Notes under the pieces: generated by a model | Told to the model about the DNA's origin: nothing | The model's input: only the letters and a program-made list of their open reading frames with translations | Databases searched by the model: none | Part shown: piece after piece, positions 1-12,889 of the stretch | How the letters are laid out: each line of letters begins with the position of its first letter | Position numbering within the stretch: the first letter of the stretch is position 1 | Made by a program: the position numbers and the translations under genes | Assembly: GCF_029227915.1 (NCBI RefSeq) | Contig: NC_079879.1 | Coordinates: 11,906,001 to 11,970,000, forward strand | Length of the DNA stretch: 64,000 bases | Origin: Hydractinia symbiolongicarpus | Lineage: Eukaryota > Cnidaria > Hydrozoa > Anthoathecata > Hydractiniidae | Direction: 5' to 3'

Positions 1-468
1 AACATTGCGTACGGAGGCCATAATGTGCCTGTTTTTATTGCTTATGTTGTTGATTTATTTGCTCGTGCTTCGCATGTGCTAGAATTACTGTCATAAGAAC
101 GCTTAGCATGCCAAAATACCTCAGCACACGTTATTAACTTTCCCGATTTGAAATTTCAAAATGTTCACAAGTTGTTTAAAACTTTATTCCTACTTTACCA
201 GTTTTGAACTTTAAAGGAGAAATTCAGTGCAACGCTAAAAGAAGTAAAAATCTTTGACCATCCTTGAGACTGCTGCAGAAGGAAGGTAAAACTTGTAAGC
301 AGTAACCTTCTCTTGGAACACGGGTATGCTTAGGAGAGACGTACTTTTAAAGATCTGCCCTGTGTGAGGAATGCCCAATCCAAGATTTCCGATGGAAAAC
401 TGCAACGGGTGTTTGTCTTGACTGAGAAAACAGAGTCTACGATGTCCGCGCAGTCCCGACGCATTCAT
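1..468 (+). repeat. U00: partial A unit at the window edge
   Basis: The last 90 bp of a head, then a complete 378-bp A tail from 91. Its head end reads GTGCTTCGCATGTGCTAG, a variant shared with the A units around 7-13 kb. Confidence 0.95.
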
Positions 469-1531
469 AATGATACTCAGTGCTTCCCAGTATTGACAAA
501 GCCTTTAATCTTCTCAACAAGATCTTAACTTTCGGAGTCTAGTTCCAAATGTACGTATGGAGTGGTTCCTCGGGATTCTGCGTGACACCTCACATGGTGA
601 AAAAATTCATTCTTTTAGCTAAATGTTTCCGACCCCCAACCGAATCAAAAAAAAAATTGGAAATTGACGAATACCGTAGAGATGATACATACCTTAAACT
701 CAGGGACCTAGAAATAGTGTGAATTTTTTATCTGTAACCTGTTCAATATTGTGTACAGAGGCCATAATGCGCGTGTTTTTATTGCTTATGGTGTTTATTC
801 ATTTGCTCGTGCTGCGCATGTGCGAGAATTACTAAACACCTCGATGACACAGATAAACTGGGAAAGCGCTCAGAAATTAAAACTGGAATGACCGTGGTTA
901 CAAAATCGCTTCAGTGTAATCAAAATAAAAGTAGGACTTTTCGGATTCTATCTACTTTGAGGAGACATCTCGGGTGAAAAAAAGATGATCATCAAACAAA
1001 CAATCCGTAAAGAGATACTGGAGGTACTTCTTGCTGCTCGACAATGATGACTATACAAAGATTTTTAGGCAACAAATCCGGTAATTCAACAATTCTCTCA
1101 ATGCACCCTTGCCTGCATAGCTTGTTAGTATTTGCTTAAGATTGCACCTAAATTATCAGCAAGCGCAAACTTAGTACGACGAAGATGACTGTACTACAAG
1201 GCTTTTACTCATAAGAACGCTCAACATACCAAGATACTTCAGCAAACGTTTTTGACTTTCCCGATTTGAATTTTCAAAATGTTCTTAAATTGTTTTTAAC
1301 TTTCTCCTTATTTTGCAAATTTTAAACTTTAGAGGAGAATTTCAGTGCAACGATAAAAGAAGCTGTAACCTTCTCTGAAAACACGGGTATGCTTAGGGAA
1401 GACGTACTTTTCAAAACCTGGCCTGTCAAACCTTTGCGCAATGCAAGTTTTCCGATGAAAAACTGCAACGGGTGCTTGTCTGGACCGAGAAAACTGAGTG
1501 TACGATGTCCCTGCATTCTCGCTGCGATCAT
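469..1531 (+). repeat. U01: B unit, 1063 bp
   Basis: Full B. The palindrome in the head is broken (ATTGGAAATTG). The head carries TTCAATATTGTGTACAGAG, shared with U07, so these two heads have a common source. Confidence 0.95.
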
Positions 1532-2271
1532 AATGATACTCAGTGCTTCCCAGTTTTGACAGGCCTTTAATCTTCTCAACATGAACTTAACTTTCGGAGT
1601 CTAGTTCCAAATGTACGTATGGAGTGGTTCCTGGGGATTCTGCGTGACACCTCCATGGTGAAAAAATTCATTCTTTTACCTAAATGTTCCCGACCCCCAA
1701 CCGAATCGAAAAATTTCGAAATTGACGAATGCCGTAGAGATGATACATACCTTAAACTCAGGGACCTAGCAATAGTGTGAGCTTTTTTATCTGTAACCTG
1801 TTCAAAATTGCGCACAGAGGCCATAATATGCGTGTTTATATTGCTTATGGTGTTGATTCATTTGCTCGTGCTGCGCATGTGTGAGAATTTCTGTCATAAG
1901 AACGCTTAGCATGCCAAAATACCTCAGCATACGTTGTTAACTTTCCCGATTTGAAATTTCAAAATGTTCACAAGTTGTTTAAAATTTTATTCCTATTTTG
2001 ACAGTTTTGAATTTTAAGGGAGAAATTCAGTGCAAGGCTAAAAGAAGGAGAAATCTTTGACCATCCTTGAGACTGCTGCAGAAGCAAGGTAAAACTTGTA
2101 AGCAGTAACCTTCTCTAGGAACACGGGTATGCTTAGGAAAGACGTACTTTTTAAGACCTGCCCTGTATGAGGAATGCCCAATCCAAGATTTTCGATGGAA
2201 AACTGCAACGGGTGTTTGCCTGGACTGAGAAAACTAAGTCTACGATGTCCGCGCAGTCCCGACGCATTCAT
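1532..2271 (+). repeat. U02: A unit, 740 bp
   Basis: Full A with an intact palindrome. Head reads CACCTCCATGG, missing AC of the usual CACCTCACATGG; U03 has the same 2-bp loss. Confidence 0.95.
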
Positions 2272-3014
2272 AATGATACTCAGTGCTTCCCAGTATTGAC
2301 AAGGCCTTTAATCTTCTCAATATGATCTTAACTTTCGGAGTCTAGTTCCAAATGTACGTATGGAGTGGTTCCTCGGGATTCTGCGTGACACCTCCATGGT
2401 GAAAAAAATTCATTCTTTTAGCTAAATGTTCCCGACCCCCAACCCGAATCGAAAAATAACGAAATTGACGAATACCGTAGCGATGATACATACCTTAAAC
2501 TCAGGGACCTACAAATAGTGTGAGCTTTTTTATCTGTAACCTGTTCAACATTGCGCATAGAGGCCATAATGTGCGTGTTTTTATTGCTTATGGTGTTGAT
2601 TTATTTCCTCGTGCTGCGCATGTGCGAGGATTACTGTCATAAGATCGCTTAGCATGCTAAAATACCTTAGCACACGTTGTTAACTTTCCCGATTTGAAAT
2701 TTCAAAATGTTCACAAGTTGTTTCAAACTTTATTGCTATTTTGCCAGTTTGGAACTTTAAAGGAGAAATTCAGTGCAACGCTAAAAGAAGCAGAAATCTT
2801 TGACCATCCTTGAGACTGCTGCAAAAGCAAGGTAAAACTTGTAAGCAGTAACCTTCTCTAGGAACACGGGTACGCTTAGGAAAGACGTACTTTTTAAGAC
2901 CTGCCCTGTGTGAGGAATGCCCAATCCAAGAATTCCGATGGAAAACTGCAGCGGGTGTTTGTCTGGACTGAGAAAGCGGAGCCTACGATGTCCGCGCAGT
3001 CCCGACGCATTCAT
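2272..3014 (+). repeat. U03: A unit, 743 bp
   Basis: Full A. Head reads CACCTCCATGG as in U02, and the palindrome is replaced by AATAACGAAATT. Confidence 0.95.
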
Positions 3015-3410
3015 AATGATACTCAGTGCTTCCCAGTATTGACAAGGCCTTTAATCTTCTCAACATGATCTTAACTTTTGGAGTCGAGTTCCAAATGTAC
3101 GTATGGAGTGGTTCCTAAGGATTCTGCGTGACACCTCACATGGTGAAAAGAATTCATTCTTTTAGCTAAATGTTCCCGACCCCCAGCCGAATCGAAAAAT
3201 TCCGAAATTGACGAATACCGTAGAGATGTTCCTAGAGAAGGTTACTGCTTACAAGTTTTACCAAGCTTCTGCAGCCGTCACAAGGATGGCCAAAGCCTGG
3301 CCTGTGAAACGTTTGCGCAATGCAAGTTTTCCGATGGAAAATTGCAACGGGTGTTTGTCTGGACTGAGAAAACTGAGTCTACGATGTCCGCGCAGTCCCG
3401 ACGCATTCAT
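3015..3410 (+). repeat. U04: rearranged 396-bp unit with an inverted core
   Basis: Four-part mosaic: an A-like head to 3228, an inverted A core at 3229-3295, a B-like stretch (CCTGGCCTGT, TTTGCGCAATGC) to about 3343, and an A tail end to 3410. The last part of the head and the start of the tail are missing. The inversion creates a 76-codon plus-strand ORF at 3208-3438 that I do not regard as a gene. Confidence 0.9.
3229..3295 (-). repeat. Inverted A-core segment, 67 bp
   Basis: Reads TTCCTAGAGAAGGTTACTGC onward, the reverse complement of the A-tail segment CTTTGACC...CTCTAGGAA. About five mismatches to the usual A sequence over 67 bp. It is the only reversed piece I found in the window and almost coincides with the A-specific core. 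Confidence 0.9.
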
Positions 3411-4150
3411 AATGATACTCAGTGCTTCCCAGTATTGACATGGCCTTTAATCTTCTCAACATGATCTTAACTTTCGGAGTTGAGTTCCAAATGTACGTAT
3501 GGAGTGGTTCCTAGGGATTCTGCGTGACACCTCACATGGTGAAAAAAATTTATTCTTTTAGCTAAATGTTCCCGACCCCAAACCGAATTGAAAAATTTCG
3601 AAATTGACGAATACCGTAGAGATGATACATACCTTAAACTGAGGGACCTAGTGTGAGTTTTTTTTATCTGTAACCTGTTGAACATTGCGTACAGAGGCCA
3701 TAATGTGCGTGTTTTTATTGCTTATGGTGTTGATTCATTGGCTCGTGCTGCGCATGTGCGAGAATTACTGTCATAAGAACGCTTAGCATGCCAAAATACC
3801 TCAGCACACGTTGTTAACATTCCCGATTTGAAATTTCAAAATGTTCACAAGTTGTTTTAAAAACTTTATTCTTATTTTGCCAGTTTTGAACTTTAAAGGA
3901 GAAATTCAGTGCAACGCTAAATGAAGCAGAAATCTTTGACGATCCTTGAGACTGCTGCAGAAGCAAGGTAAAACTTGTAAGCAGTAACCTTCTCTAGGAA
4001 CACGGGTATGCTTAGGAAAGACGTACTTTTTAAGACCTGCCCTGTGTGAGGAATGACCAATCCAAGATTTCAGATGGAAAACTGCAACGGGTGTTTGTCT
4101 GGACTGAGAAAACTGAGTCTACGATGTCTGCGCAGTCCCGACGCATTCGT
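3411..4150 (+). repeat. U05: A unit, 740 bp
   Basis: Full A. The anchor is CGT instead of CAT. The head has lost several bases around GGGACCTAGTGTGAG. Confidence 0.95.
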
Positions 4151-4690
4151 AATGATACTCAGTGCTTCCCAGTATTGACAAGGCCTTTAATCTTCTCAAC
4201 ATGATCTTAACTTTCGGAGTCAAGTTCCAAATGTACGTATGGAGTAGTTCCTCGGGATTCAGCGTGACATCTCACATGGTGAAAAAAATTCATTCTTTTA
4301 GCTAAATGTTCCCGACCCCCAACCGAATCAAAAAACGACGAAGATGACTGTACTACAAGGCTTTTACTCATAATAACGCTCAACCTACCAAGACACTTCA
4401 ACAAACGTTCTTGACTTTCCCGACTTGAATTTCCTAAATGTTCTTAAATTGTTTTTAACTTTCTCCTTTTTTTGCAAATTTTGATATTTAGAGGAGAATT
4501 TCAGTGCAACGATAAAAGAAGCTGTAACCTTCTCTGAAAACACGGGTATGCTTAGGGAAGACGTACTTTTCAAAACCTGGCCTGTCAAACGTTTGCGCAA
4601 TGCCAGTTTTCCGATGAAAAACTGCAACAGTTGCTTGTGTGGACCGAGAAAACTGAGTGTACGATGTCCCTGCAGTCCTGCTGCGATCAT
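4151..4690 (+). repeat. U06: truncated head joined to a B end, 540 bp
   Basis: The head runs to about 4335 (CCGAATCAAAAAA) and then jumps to the end of the B-only segment (CGACGAAGATGACTG). About 520 bp of a B unit is missing. The remaining tail shares CATAATAACGCTCAACC with U07, so it derives from the same B lineage. Confidence 0.92.
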
Positions 4691-5753
4691 AATGATACTC
4701 AGTGCTTCCAAGTATTGACAAGGCCTTTAATCTTCTCAACATGATCTTAATTTTCAGAGTCTAGTTCCAAATGTACGTATGGAGTGGTTCCTCGGGATTC
4801 TGCGTGACATCTCACATGGTGAAAAAATTCATTCTTTTAGCTAAATGTTCCCGACCCCCAACCGAATCAAAAAAAAATTCGAAATTGACGAATACCGTAG
4901 AGATGATACATACCTTAAACTCGGGGACCTAGAAATAGTGTGAATTTTATTATCTGTAACCTGTTCAATATTGTGTACAGAGGCCATAATGCGCGTGTTT
5001 TTATTGCTTATGGTGTTTATTCATTTGCTCGTGCTGCGCATGTGCGAGAATTACTGAACACCTCGATGACACAGATAAACTGGAAAAGCGCTCAGAAATT
5101 TAAACTTGAATGTCCGTGGTTACAAAATCGCTACAGTGTAATCAAAATAAAAGTAGGACTGTTCGGATTCTATCTACTTTGAGGAGACATCTCGGGTGAA
5201 AAAAAGATGATCATCAAACAAACAATCCCTGAAGAGATACTAGAGTTACTTCTTGCTGCTCGACAATGATGACTATACAGAGATTTTTAGGCAACAAATC
5301 CGTTAATTCAACAATTCTTTCAATGCACTCTTGCCTGCATAGCTTGTTAGTATTTGCTTAAGATTGCACCTAAGTTATCAGCAAGCGCAAACTTAGTACG
5401 ACGAAGATGACTGTACTACAAGGCTTTTACTCATAATAACGCTCAACCTACCAAGACACTTCAGCAAACGTTCTTGACTTTCCCGACTTGAATTTCCTAA
5501 ATGTTCTTAAATTGTTTTTAACTTTCTCCTTTTTTTGCAAATTTTGATATTTAGAGGAGAATTTCAGTGCAACGATAAAAGAAGCTGTAACCTTCTCTGA
5601 AAACACGGGTATGCTTAGGGAAGACGTACTTTTCAAAACCTGGCCTGTCAAACGTTTGCGCAATGCCAGTTTTCCGATGAAAAACTGCAACAGTTGCTTG
5701 TGTGGACCGAGAAAACTGAGTGTACGATGTCCCTGCAGTCCTGCTGCGATCAT
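4691..5753 (+). repeat. U07: B unit, 1063 bp
   Basis: Full B. Its last 355 bp repeat the tail of U06 almost exactly at an offset of 1063 bp. Head shares TTCAATATTGTGTACAGAG with U01. Confidence 0.95.
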
Positions 5754-6774
5754 AATGATACTCAGTGCTTCCCAGTATTGACAAGGCCTTTAATCTTCTC
5801 AACATGATCTTAACTTTCGGAGTCGAGTTCCAAATGTACGTATGGAGTGGTTCCTCGGGATTCTGCGTGACACCTCACATGGTGAAAAAAATGCATTCTT
5901 TTAGCTAAATTTTCCCAACACCCAACGAATCGAAAAATTTCGAAATTGACGAATACCGTAGAGATGATACATTCCTTAAACTCAGGGACCTAGAATTAGT
6001 GTGTTCATAATGCGCGTGTTTTTATTGCTTATGGTATTTATTCATTTGCTCGTGCTGCACATGTGCGAGAATTACTGAACACCTCGATGACACAGATAAA
6101 CAGGGGAAGCGCTCAGAAATTAAAACTGGAATGACCGTGGTTACAAAATCGCTTCAGTGTAATCAAAATAAATGTAGGACTGTTCGGATTCTATCTACTT
6201 TGAGGAGACATCTCGGGTGAATAGAAGATGATCATCAAACAAACAATCCGTAAAGAGATACTGGAGTTACTTCTTGCTGCTCGACAATGATGACTATACA
6301 GAGATTTTTAGGCAACAAATCCGTTAATTCAACAATTCTCTCAATGCACTCTTGCCTGCATAGCTTGTTAGTATTTGCTTAAGATTACACCTAAATTATC
6401 AGCAAGGGCGAACTTAGTACGACGAAGAAGACTGTACCACAAGGCTTTTACTCATAAGAATGCTCAACATACCAAGATACTTCAGCAAACGTTCTTGACT
6501 TTCTCGATTTGAATTTTCAAAATGTTCTTAAATTGTTTTTAACTTTCTCCTTATTTTGCAAATTTTGAACTTTAGAGGAGAATTTCAGTGCAACGATAAA
6601 AGAAGCTGTAACCTTCTCTGAAAACACGGGCATGCTTAATGAAGACGTACTTTTCAAAACCTGGCATGTCAAAGGTTTGCGCAATGCAAGTTTTCCGATG
6701 AAAAACTGCAACGAGTGCTTGTCTGGACCGAGAAAACTGAGTGTACGATGTCCCTGCAATCCCGCTGCGATCAT
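5754..6774 (+). repeat. U08: B unit with 42-bp head deletion, 1021 bp
   Basis: The head jumps from TAGAATTAGTGTG to TTCATAATGCGCG near 6003, removing the usual T-run/ATCTGTAACC segment. Also carries GCATTCTTTTAGCTAAATTT and CCCAACACCC, shared with U10 and U17. Confidence 0.95.
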
Positions 6775-7516
6775 AATGATACTCATGCTTCCCAGTATTG
6801 ACAAGGCCTTTAATCTTCTCAACATGATCTTAACTTTCGGAGTCTAGTACCAAATGTACGTATGGAGTGGTTCCTCGGGATTCTGCGTGACGCCTCACAT
6901 GGTGAAAAAAATTCATTCTTTTAGCTAAATGTTCCCGCCCCCCAACGAATCAAAAAAAATTTCGAAATTGACGACTACCGTAGAGATGATACATACCATA
7001 AAGTTAGGGACCTAGCAATAGTGTGAGTTTTTTATCTGTAACCTGTTCAACATTGCGTACAGAGGCCATAATGTGCGTGTTTTTATTGCTTATGGTGTTG
7101 ATTCATAGGCTCGTGCTTTGCATGTGCTAGAATTACTGTCAAAAGAACGCTTAGCATGACAAAATACCTCAGCACACGTTATTAACTTTCCCGATTTGAA
7201 ATTTCAAAATGTTCACAAGTTGTTTAAAACTTTATTCCTACTTTACCAGTTTTGAACTTTGAAGGAGAAATTCAGTGCAACGCTAAAAGAAGCAGAAATC
7301 TTTGACCATCCTTGAGACTGCTGTAGAAGCAAGGTAAAACTTGTAAGCAGTAACCTTCTCTAGGAACACGGATATTCTTAGGAAAGACGTACTTTTAAAG
7401 ATCTGCCCTGTGTGAGGAATGCCCAATCCAAGATTTCCGATGGAAAACTGCAACGGGTGTTTGTCTTGACTGAGAAAACTGAGTCTACGATGTCCGCGCA
7501 GTCCCGACGCATTCAT
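6775..7516 (+). repeat. U09: A unit, 742 bp
   Basis: Full A. Head starts AATGATACTCATGC, a 2-bp loss shared with U13, U16 and the C units. Confidence 0.95.
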
Positions 7517-8537
7517 AATGATACTCAGTGCTTCCCAGTATTGACAAGGCCTTTAATCTTCTCAACATGATCTTAACTTTCGGAGTCCAGTTCCAAATGT
7601 ACGTATGGAGTGGTTCCTTGGGATTCTGCGTGACACCTCACATGGTGAAAAAAATGCATTCTTTTAGCTAAATTTTCCCAACACCCAACGAATCGAAAAA
7701 TTTCGAAATTGACGAATACCGTAGAGATGATACATACCTTAAACTCAGGGACCTAGAATTAGTGTGTTCATAATGCGCGTGTTTTTATTGCTTATGGTAT
7801 TTATTCATTTGCTCGTGCTGCACATGTGCTAGAATTACTGAACACCTCGATGACACAGATAAACTGGGGAAGCGCTCAGAAATTAAATCTGGAATGACCG
7901 TGGTTATAAAATCGCTTCAGTGTAATCAAAATAAAAGTAGGACTGTTCGGATTCTATCTACTTTGAGGAGACATCTCGGGTAAATAAAAGATGATCATCA
8001 AACAAACAATCCGTAAAGAGATACTGGGGTTACTTCTTGCTGCTCGACAATGATGACTATACAGAGATTTTTAGGCAACAAATCTGTTAATTCAACAAAT
8101 CTCTCAATGCACTCTTGCTTACATAGCTTGTTAGTATTTGCTTAAGATTGCACCTAAATTATCCGCAAGCGCGAACTTAGAACGACGAAGATGACAGTAC
8201 TACAAGGCTTTTACTTATAAGAACGCTCATCATACCAAGATACTTCAGCAAACGTTCTTGACTTTCCCGATTTGAATTTTCAAAATTTTCTTAAATTGTT
8301 CTTAACTTTCTCCTTATTTTGCAAATTTTGAACTTTAGAAGAGAATTTCAGGGCAACGATAAAAGAAGCTGTAACCTTCTCTGAAAACACCGGTATGCTT
8401 AGGGAAGACGTACTTTTCAAAACCTGGCCTGTCAAACGTTTGCGCAATGCAAGTTTTCCGATGAAAAACTGTCACAGTTGCTTGTCTGGACCGAGAAAAC
8501 TGAGTGTACGATGTCCCTGCAGTCCCGCTGCGATCAT
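7517..8537 (+). repeat. U10: B unit with 42-bp head deletion, 1021 bp
   Basis: Same 42-bp deletion and the same CCCAACACCC variant as U08, so one is a copy of the other's head. Tail end reads CATAATTATACTC. Confidence 0.95.
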
Positions 8538-9280
8538 AATTATACTCAGTGCTTCCCAGTATTGACAAGACCTTTAATCTTCTCAACATGATCTTAACTT
8601 TCGGAGTCTAGTTCCAAATGTACGTATGGAGTGGTTCCTCGGGATTCTACGTGACACTTCACATGGTGAAAAATACTCATTATTTCAGCTAAATGTTCCC
8701 GACCCCCAACCGAATCGAAAAATTTCGAAATTGACGAATACCGTAGAGATGATGCATACCTTTAACTCAAGGACCTAGAAATAGTGTGGGCTTCTTTATC
8801 TGTAACCTGTTCAACATTGCGTGCGGAGGCTATAATGTGCCTGTTTTTATTGCTTATGGTGTTGATTCATTTGCTCGTGCTTCGCATGTGCTAGAATTAC
8901 TGTCATAAGAACGCTTAGCATGCCAAAATACCTCAGCACACGTTATTAACTTTCCCGATTTGAAATTTTAAAATGTTCACAAGTTGTTTAAAACTTTATT
9001 CTTACTTTACCAGTTTTGAACTTTGAAGGAGAAATTCAGTGCAACGCTAAAAGAAGCAGAAATCTTTGACCATCCTTGAGACTGCTGCAGAAGGAAGGTA
9101 AAACTTGTGAGCAGTAATCTTCTCTAGGAACACGGGTATTCTTAGGAAAGACGTACTTTTAAAGATCTGCCCTGTGTGAGGAATGCCCAATCCAAGATTT
9201 CCGATGGAAAACTGCAACGGGTTTTTTTCTTGACTGTGAAAACTGAGTCTACGATGTCCGCGCAGTCCCGACGCATTCAT
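8538..9280 (+). repeat. U11: A unit, 743 bp
   Basis: Private head variant AAAAATACTCATTATTTC and tail variant GGGTTTTTTTCTTGACTGTG; both recur in U14. Confidence 0.95.
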
Positions 9281-10342
9281 AATGATACTCAGTGCTTCCC
9301 AGTATTGACAAGGCCTTTAATCTTCTCAACATGATCTTAACTTCCGAGTCAAGTTCCAAATGTACGTATGGAGTGGTTCCTCGGGATTCTGCGTGACACC
9401 TCACATGGTGAAAAAAATTCATTCTTTTAGCTAAATGTTCCAGACCCCCAACCGAATCGAACAATAACGAAATTGACGAATGCGGTAGAAATGATACATA
9501 CCTTAAACTCGGGGACCTTGATATAGTGTGAGTTTTTTTTATCTGTAACCTGTTCAACATTGCCTACAGAGGCCATAATGTGCGTGTTTTTATTGCTTAT
9601 GGTGTTGATTCATTTGCTCGTGCTGCACATGTGCGAGAATTACTGAACACCTCGATGACACAGATAAACAGGGGAAGCGCTCAGAAATTAAACCTGGAAT
9701 GACCGTGGTTACAAAATCGCTTCAGTGTAATCAAAATAAATGTAGGACTGTTCGGATTCTATCTACTTTGAGGAGACATCTCGGGTGAATAGAAGATGAT
9801 CATCAAACAAACAATCCGTAAAGAGATACTGGAGTTACTTCTTGCTGCTCGACAATGATGACTACACAGAGATTTTTAGGCAACAAATCCGTTAATTCAA
9901 CAATTCTCTCAATGCACTCTTGCCTGCATAGCTTGTTAGTATTTGCTTAAGATTACACCTAAATTATCAGCAAGGGCGAACTTAGTACGACGAAGAAGAC
10001 TGTACTACAAGGCTTTTACTCATAAGAATGCTCAACATACCAAGATACTTCAGCAAACGTTCTTGACTTTCTCGATTTGAATTTTCAAAATGTTCTTAAA
10101 TTGTTTTTAAATTTCTCCTTATTTTGCAAATTTTGAACTTTAGAGGAGAATTTCAGTGCAACGATAAAAGAAGCTGTAACCTTCTCTGAAAACACGGGCA
10201 TGCTTAGGGAAGACGTACTTTTCAAAACCTGGCATGTCAAAGGTTTGCGCAATGCAAGTTTTCCGATGAAAAACTCCAACGAGTGCTTGTCTGGACCGAG
10301 AAAACTGAGTGTACGATGTCCCTGCAATCCCGCTGCGATCAT
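9281..10342 (+). repeat. U12: B unit, 1062 bp
   Basis: B tail behind an A-like head (GTGTTGATTC), a recombinant combination. Palindrome replaced by AATAACGAAATT. Same as U15. Confidence 0.95.
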
Positions 10343-11084
10343 AATGATACTCATGCTTCCCAGTATTGACAAGGCCTTTAATCTTCTCAACATGATCTTA
10401 ACTTTCGGAGTCTAGTTCCAAATGTACGTATGGAGTGGTTCCTCGGGATTCTGCGTGACACCTCACATGGTGAAAAAAATTCATTCTTTTAGCTAAATGT
10501 TCCCGCCCCCCAACGAATCAAAAAAAATTTCGAAATTGACGACTACCGTAGAGATGATACATACCATAAAGTCAGGGACCTAGCAATAGTGTGAGTTTTT
10601 TATCTGTAACCTGTTCAACATTGCGTACAGAGGCCATAATGTGCGTGTTTTTATTGCTTATGGTGTTGATTCATTAGCTCGTGCTTCGCATGTGCTAGAA
10701 TTACTGTCAAAAGAACGCTTAGCATGCCAAAATACCTCAGCACACGTTATTAACTTTCCCGATTTGAAATTTCAAAATGTTCACAAGTTGTTTAAAACTT
10801 TATTCCTACTTTACCAGTTTTGAACTTTGAAGGAGAAATTCAGTGCAACGCTAAAAGAAGCAGAAATCTTTGACCATCCTTGAGACTGCTGTAGAAGCAA
10901 GGTAAAACTTGTAAGCAGTAACCTTCTCTAGGAACACGGGTATTCTTAGGAAAGACGTATTTTTAAAGATCTGCCCTGTGTGAGGAATGCCCAATCCAAG
11001 ATTTCCGATGGAAAACTGCAACGGGTGTTTGTCTTGACTGAGAAAACTGAGTCTACGATGTCCGCGCAGTCCCGACGCATTCAT
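10343..11084 (+). repeat. U13: A unit, 742 bp
   Basis: Full A with CTCATGC head start. Resembles U09 and U16; differs from U16 by AGACGTATTTTTAAAG against AGACGTACTTTTAAAG. Confidence 0.95.
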
Positions 11085-11827
11085 AATGATACTCAGTGCT
11101 TCCCAGTATTGACAAGGCCTTTAATCTTCTCAACATGATCTTAACTTTCGGAGTCGAGTTCCAAATGTACGTATGGAGTGGTTCCTCGGGATTCTACGTG
11201 ACACTTCACATGGTGAAAAATACTCATTATTTTAGCTAAATGTTCCCGACCCCCAACCGAATCGAAAAATTTCGAAATTGACGAATACCGTAGAGATGAT
11301 GCATACCTTTAACTCAAGGACCTAGAAATAGTGTGGGCTTCTTTATCTGTAACCTGTTCAACATTGCGTGCGGAGGCTATAATGTGCCTGTTTTTATTGC
11401 TTATGGTGTTGATTCATTTGCTCGTGCTTCGCATGTGCTAGAATTACTGTCATAAGAACGCTTAGCATGCCAAAATACCTCAGCACACGTTATTAACTTT
11501 CCCGATTTGAAATTTTAAAATGTTCACAAGTTGTTTAAAACTTTATTCTTACTTTACCAGTTTTGAACTTTGAAGGAGAAATTCAGTGCAACGCTAAAAG
11601 AAGCAGAAATCTTTGACCATCCTTGAGACTGCTGCAGAAGGAAGGTAAAACTTGTGAGCAGTAATCTTCTCTAGGAACACGGGTATTCTTAGGAAAGACG
11701 TACTTTTAAAGATCTGCCCTGTGTGAGGAATGCCCAATCCAAGATTTCCGATGGAAAACTGCAACGGGTTTTTTTCTTGACTGTGAAAACTGAGTCTACG
11801 ATGTCCGCGCAGTCCCGACGCATTCAT
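11085..11827 (+). repeat. U14: A unit, 743 bp
   Basis: Counterpart of U11; differs for example at ATTATTTTAGCT against ATTATTTCAGCT. Confidence 0.95.
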
Positions 11828-12889
11828 AATGATACTCAGTGCTTCCCAGTATTGACAAGGCCTTTAATCTTCTCAACATGATCTTAACTTCCGAGTCAAG
11901 TTCCAAATGTACGTATGGAGTGGTTCCTCGGGATTCTGCGTGACACCTCACATGGTGAAAAAAATTCATTCTTTTAGCTAAATGTTCCAGACCCCCAACC
12001 GAATCGAACAATAACGAAATTGACGAATGCGGTAGAAATGATACATACCTTAAACTCGGGGACCTTGATATAGTGTGAGTTTTTTTTATCTGTAACCTGT
12101 TCAACATTGCCTACAGAGGCCATAATGTGCGTGTTTTTATTGCTTATGGTGTTGATTCATTTGCTCGTGCTGCACATGTGCGAGAATTACTGAACACCTC
12201 GATGACACAGATAAACAGGGGAAGCGCTCAGAAATTAAACCTGGAATGACCGTGGTTACAAAATCGCTTCAGTGTAATCAAAATAAATGTAGGACTGTTC
12301 GGATTCTATCTACTTTGAGGAGACATCTCGGGTGAATAGAAGATGATCATCAAACAAACAATCCGTAAAGAGATACTGGAGTTACTTCTTGCTGCTCGAC
12401 AATGATGACTACACAGAGATTTTTAGGCAACAAATCCGTTAATTCAACAATTCTCTCAATGCACTCTTGCCTGCATAGCTTGTTAGTATTTGCTTAAGAT
12501 TACACCTAAATTATCAGCAAGGGCGAACTTAGTACGACGAAGAAGACTGTACTACAAGGCTTTTACTCATAAGAATGCTCAACATACCAAGATACTTCAG
12601 CAAACGTTCTTGACTTTCTCGATTTGAATTTTCAAAATGTTCTTAAATTGTTTTTAAATTTCTCCTTATTTTGCAAATTTTGAAATTTAGAGGAGAATTT
12701 CAGTGCAACGATAAAAGAAGCTGTAACCTTCTCTGAAAACACGGGCATGCTTAGGGAAGACGTACTTTTCAAAACCTGGCATGTCAAAGGTTTGCGCAAT
12801 GCAAGTTTTCCGATGAAAAACTCCAACGAGTGCTTGTCTGGACCGAGAAAACTGAGTGTACGATGTCCCTGCAATCCCGCTGCGATCAT
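11828..12889 (+). repeat. U15: B unit, 1062 bp
   Basis: Counterpart of U12; tail has TTTGAAATTTAGAGG where U12 has TTTGAACTTTAGAGG. Confidence 0.95.

Larger units (their letters stand above)
8538..11084 (+). repeat. A-B-A higher-order block, copy 1 (2547 bp)
   Basis: U11+U12+U13. The three units reappear in the same order at +2547 with only scattered substitutions, including unusual private sequence such as GGGTTTTTTTCTTGACTGTG. Confidence 0.95.

Noticed and set aside
3208-3438. 76-codon plus-strand ORF as a gene
   Set aside because: It exists only because the inverted 67-bp segment brings the usual minus-strand frame onto the plus strand; it crosses the joint into the next unit.
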